A stretch of DNA of 64,000 nucleotides from Gaetbulibacter sp. 4G1 (GTDB lineage: Bacteria > Bacteroidota > Bacteroidia > Flavobacteriales > Flavobacteriaceae): the NCBI RefSeq assembly GCF_002741945.1, contig NZ_MDVN01000022.1, positions 948,584 through 1,012,583 on the forward strand, given 5' to 3'. The position numbers were made by a program, and so were the translations under genes. Shown here piece by piece: positions 63,521 through 64,000 of the stretch. The notes beneath the pieces are model-generated. The model was not told where the DNA came from. It ran no database searches and saw nothing but the letters and a program-made list of their open reading frames with translations. Numbering within the stretch: position 1 is the first letter of the stretch; each line of letters opens with the position of its first letter.

Positions 63521-64000
63521 ATGAATTCGAGACGAAGTTTTGTAAAAAAAACAGCAATTGCTGGCGCAGGATTATCTGTGCTTCCAAGTATGTCTTTTGG
63601 CAGTGTTATAGCAAAAGATAAATTAAAACTAGCTTTTATAGGTGTTGGTTTAAGAGGGACTAACCATTTAGATAATGCTTTAAGAAGAAAAGATTTAGAG
63701 ATTACTGCTATTTGCGATATCGACCCAAATCGTATAAACATTGCTTTGAACAAAATTAGTAAAGCAGGCTTTTCTAAACCGCAGGTTTTCGGAAATTCAG
63801 ATTACGATTACAGAAATCTATTAGAATTAAAAGAAGTAGATGCTGTTATAATATCTACACCATGGTTGTGGCACACCAAAATGGCAGTAGATTCTATGAA
63901 AGCAGGTAAATATACAGGATTGGAAGTATCAGCAGCAAATACTTTGGAAGAATGCTGGGATTTGGTAAATACCCATGAAGAAACAGGCTCTCATTTAATG
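63521..64000 (+). CDS. Tat-exported Gfo/Idh/MocA protein, GH109-like (5' part)
   Basis: The first 160 residues of a gene that runs off the right edge. A twin-arginine signal (MNSRRSFVKKTAIAGAGLSVLPS) is followed by a Rossmann NAD domain (LAFIGVGLRGTNHL, ITAICDIDPNRI). The segment STPWLWHTKMAVDSM...LEVSAANTLEECWDLV is the pattern of glycoside hydrolase family 109 (NAD-dependent alpha-N-acetylgalactosaminidase). Tat export fits folding with bound NAD. Position and the 25-bp repeat suggest control by the HTCS at 51202. GH109 versus another Gfo/Idh/MocA enzyme needs the missing C-terminal part. Confidence 0.8.
   Translation, partial: MNSRRSFVKKTAIAGAGLSVLPSMSFGSVIAKDKLKLAFIGVGLRGTNHLDNALRRKDLEITAICDIDPNRINIALNKISKAGFSKPQVFGNSDYDYRNLLELKEVDAVIISTPWLWHTKMAVDSMKAGKYTGLEVSAANTLEECWDLVNTHEETGSHLM

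Noticed and set aside
1..64000. CRISPR arrays, rRNA, tRNA, insertion sequences or phage genes
   Set aside because: I saw no regularly spaced repeats, conserved RNA sequences, cloverleaf arms, transposases or integrases. The only direct repeats of note are the pair at 55452 and 63385 and the 11-bp promoter repeats.

Overview
The window looks like chromosome of a marine-type Flavobacteriaceae (Bacteroidota). Reasons: AT-rich DNA; TonB receptors with N-terminal carboxypeptidase-like domains; a hybrid two-component system with a beta-propeller sensor; -7 promoter elements of the Bacteroidota form TAnnTTTG; A-rich leaders in place of Shine-Dalgarno sites; and a clade II (Sec-exported) nitrous oxide reductase. 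I see no rRNA, tRNA, CRISPR array, transposase or phage gene.

Layout. 1-10.2 kb is a phosphate-starvation block: a PiT phosphate transporter, a phosphate-type porin, a MORN-like secreted protein, a TonB receptor with a beta-helix lipoprotein, and a stand-alone carboxypeptidase-like domain protein. Five of their promoters carry direct repeats of a TAACA/TGTTA word every 11 bp, the geometry of PhoB boxes. A sixth such promoter precedes a terminator with no gene between them, suggesting a phosphate-controlled small RNA of about 100 nt (about 4602 to 4498, minus strand). 10.2-13.5 kb holds dgt and dxs. 13.6-19.1 kb is a plus-strand accessory run of six genes that I cannot assign to a known system, ending in a TPR-LytTR regulator. 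19.1-38.7 kb is mostly housekeeping and transport: tadA, a ClC channel, aspS, a TonB receptor followed by a secreted S9-like hydrolase, a tetR-tolC-MFP-RND efflux operon, a polyprenyl synthetase, and an Rrf2 regulator with a Ric iron-sulfur repair protein.

38.7-49.3 kb is a complete nitrous-oxide reduction and copper-supply locus on the minus strand: cytochrome c, fasciclin protein, nosZ, a membrane protein, nosL, nosD, nosF, nosY, a small Cys protein, a Met-rich lipoprotein and an OprC/NosA-like TonB receptor. Two of its promoters carry FNR-type TGAT-N4 sites at exactly the same distance from the -7 element.

49.5-55.3 kb has a secreted metallopeptidase with a discoidin domain and a large hybrid two-component regulator. 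55.6-63.3 kb is a secreted-peptide island. A 64-residue double-glycine precursor, with an acidic six-cysteine core, lies between a VKOR-thioredoxin fusion (able to make disulfides) and a C39-peptidase ABC exporter. A HlyD adaptor, a LanC-like protein without zinc ligands and a GT4 glycosyltransferase follow. The island is bracketed by two nearly identical 25-bp direct repeats. At the right edge begins a Tat-exported GH109/Gfo-Idh-MocA protein. The peptide island and the phosphate-controlled small RNA are the strongest candidates for something undescribed.
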